Assembly (NCBI GenBank): GCA_958441075.1
Contig: CAUCBQ010000038.1
Span: 1-14,868 of the forward strand
DNA from: an uncultured Clostridiaceae bacterium
GTDB lineage: Bacteria; Bacillota; Clostridia; Lachnospirales; Lachnospiraceae
Reading direction: 5' to 3'
Length of the DNA: 14,868 nucleotides
Position numbers and translations under genes: made by a program. The notes beneath the pieces were generated by a model. It saw only the letters and a program-made list of their open reading frames with translations. It had not been told where the DNA came from and ran no database searches. Below are positions 13,928 to 14,868 of this stretch, piece by piece (the stretch's first letter is position 1; every line of letters begins with the position of its first letter).

Positions 13928-14868
13928 TTGAGTGAAGATAGAACCAATCTGAAACAAAAGATCCTTTCCGTGGTAGTGTCTGTTTACAATGAGGAAAAGG
14001 CGCTGAAGGACTGCTATACAGAGATGAAGCGGGTACTGGATACCCTTTCCTGGGATTATGAGCTGATTTTTGTAAATGACGGAAGCTCAGACGGAAGTCT
14101 GAAGGTGCTTAAAGTCCTGGCATCAGAGGATCAGAAGGTAAAGCTTATCAGCTTTTCCAGAAATTTCGGCCATGAAGCAGCCATGATTGCGGGGCTGGAT
14201 TACAGTACAGGAGACGGAGTGGTCTGTATGGATGCGGATTTGCAGCATCCTCCGGAATGCCTGCCCCGGATTCTTCAGGCTTTGGAGGAAGGAAATGAGG
14301 TAATCAGCATGGTGCGCACCCGCAATCAGAGCGCCGGACTCATAAAAAATATTACCAGTTCCGGTTTTTACTGGCTGATTAACCATATTTCGGATGTGCA
14401 TTTTGAACCCAATGCCTCTGACTTTTTTGCGGTCAGCCGTTCTGTGGCAGAGGTATTAAAGGAAAGCTACCGGGAAAAGGTGCGTTTTCTGCGGGGCTAT
14501 GTCCAGAATGTAGGATTTCAGAAAACAACTCTGGAATATGAGGCCGGTGTGAGAGTGGCGGGAGAGAGTAAGTACAGCCTGAAAAAGCTGTTTATCTTTT
14601 CGGTCAATACGATCCTCTGTTTTTCCAATATGCCGTTAAAACTGGGAATTTATGCCGGGATTTTATCGGGGGCAGCCGGGATGGCAGTGCTGGTTTACAC
14701 GCTGCTCACCCGTCAGAGCGCTCCAAGCGGCTATGCCACCATTGTGGTGCTGATCTGCTTTATGTTTGCCATGATGTTTTTGCTCATCGGCATTATCGGA
14801 GAGTATATCGCCATCCTTTTTACAGAACTGAAGGACAGGCCGGTGTATATTGTAAGGGAAACAGCAAA
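13928..14868 (+). CDS. Polyprenyl-phosphate glycosyltransferase, GtrB/DPM1-like (3' end cut by window)
   Basis: A family-2 glycosyltransferase that would move a sugar from a nucleotide donor to undecaprenyl phosphate, giving a lipid-phosphate sugar for transfer outside the cell. The N-terminal catalytic domain shows VVVSVYNEEKALKDCY at 15-30, VNDGSSDGS at 49-57, SRNFGHEAAMIAGLDYSTGD at 77-96 and the metal-binding DADLQHPPE at 102-110. RFLRGYV at 187-193 is the typical downstream motif. Two hydrophobic helices follow, about 237-260 and 270-299, then FTELKDRPVYIVRE, the usual end of GtrB-like proteins. 313 residues are visible with no stop before the window edge; only a short tail is likely missing. 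Known partners of such enzymes are GT-C membrane transferases, and three candidates lie upstream in the same operon. The sugar is unknown. Confidence 0.9.
   Translation, partial: MSEDRTNLKQKILSVVVSVYNEEKALKDCYTEMKRVLDTLSWDYELIFVNDGSSDGSLKVLKVLASEDQKVKLISFSRNFGHEAAMIAGLDYSTGDGVVCMDADLQHPPECLPRILQALEEGNEVISMVRTRNQSAGLIKNITSSGFYWLINHISDVHFEPNASDFFAVSRSVAEVLKESYREKVRFLRGYVQNVGFQKTTLEYEAGVRVAGESKYSLKKLFIFSVNTILCFSNMPLKLGIYAGILSGAAGMAVLVYTLLTRQSAPSGYATIVVLICFMFAMMFLLIGIIGEYIAILFTELKDRPVYIVRETA

Noticed and set aside
1..14868. Mobile element, CRISPR, tRNA or phage content
   Set aside because: No transposase, integrase, repeat array, terminal inverted repeats or tRNA-like fold was seen; the window is densely packed with glycan genes on one strand.

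Overview
The window is a stretch of one surface-glycan gene cluster. Thirteen genes all lie on the + strand with gaps of at most about 50 bases or with short overlaps. I see no terminator, promoter-sized gap, mobile element, RNA gene or CRISPR between them, so they are probably co-transcribed. Strong AGGAGG-type ribosome sites, TTG starts at two genes, moderate GC content and the protein style suggest an anaerobic Firmicute of the Lachnospiraceae/Clostridia type, probably a gut bacterium. This is inferred from style; there is no phylogenetic marker in the window.

Layout. (1) 96-3191: a complete four-enzyme nucleotide-activated heptose module in the order hddC, hddA, gmhB, gmhA. Together these convert sedoheptulose 7-phosphate to a nucleotide-activated D-glycero-alpha-D-manno-heptose, most likely the GDP form. 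(2) 3181-3966: a cytosolic family-2 glycosyltransferase whose start overlaps the end of gmhA. (3) 3982-9780: three successive large polytopic membrane proteins (794, 620 and 490 aa). The first two look like GT-C-type, polyprenyl-phosphate-sugar-dependent glycosyltransferases with an acidic motif in the first large outer loop and an outer C-terminal domain; the third is more weakly of the same type. (4) 9794-13038: rfbF, rfbG, rfbH, which make CDP-glucose, then CDP-4-keto-6-deoxyglucose, then the 3-deoxy intermediate on the way to a CDP-3,6-dideoxyhexose. (5) 13062-13904: a LicD-family phosphotransferase. (6) 13928 to the window edge: a GtrB/DPM1-like polyprenyl-phosphate glycosyltransferase with two C-terminal membrane helices, cut by the window only at its extreme C-terminus.

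Working model (inference): the cell makes two rare activated sugars, a heptose and a 3,6-dideoxyhexose or relative. It uses at least one cytosolic transferase and one lipid-phosphate-sugar synthase, and sugars are finally added outside the membrane by one or more of the GT-C-like proteins. LicD adds a phospho-substituent. The target could be a capsule, a teichoic or lipoteichoic-type polymer, or a glycoprotein; the window does not say which. The reductase partner of RfbH, the final ketoreductase, and any flippase, polymerase or exporter are not visible here and must lie outside or elsewhere. The individual families are known; the most notable points are the pairing of the two sugar pathways and the run of three membrane proteins.
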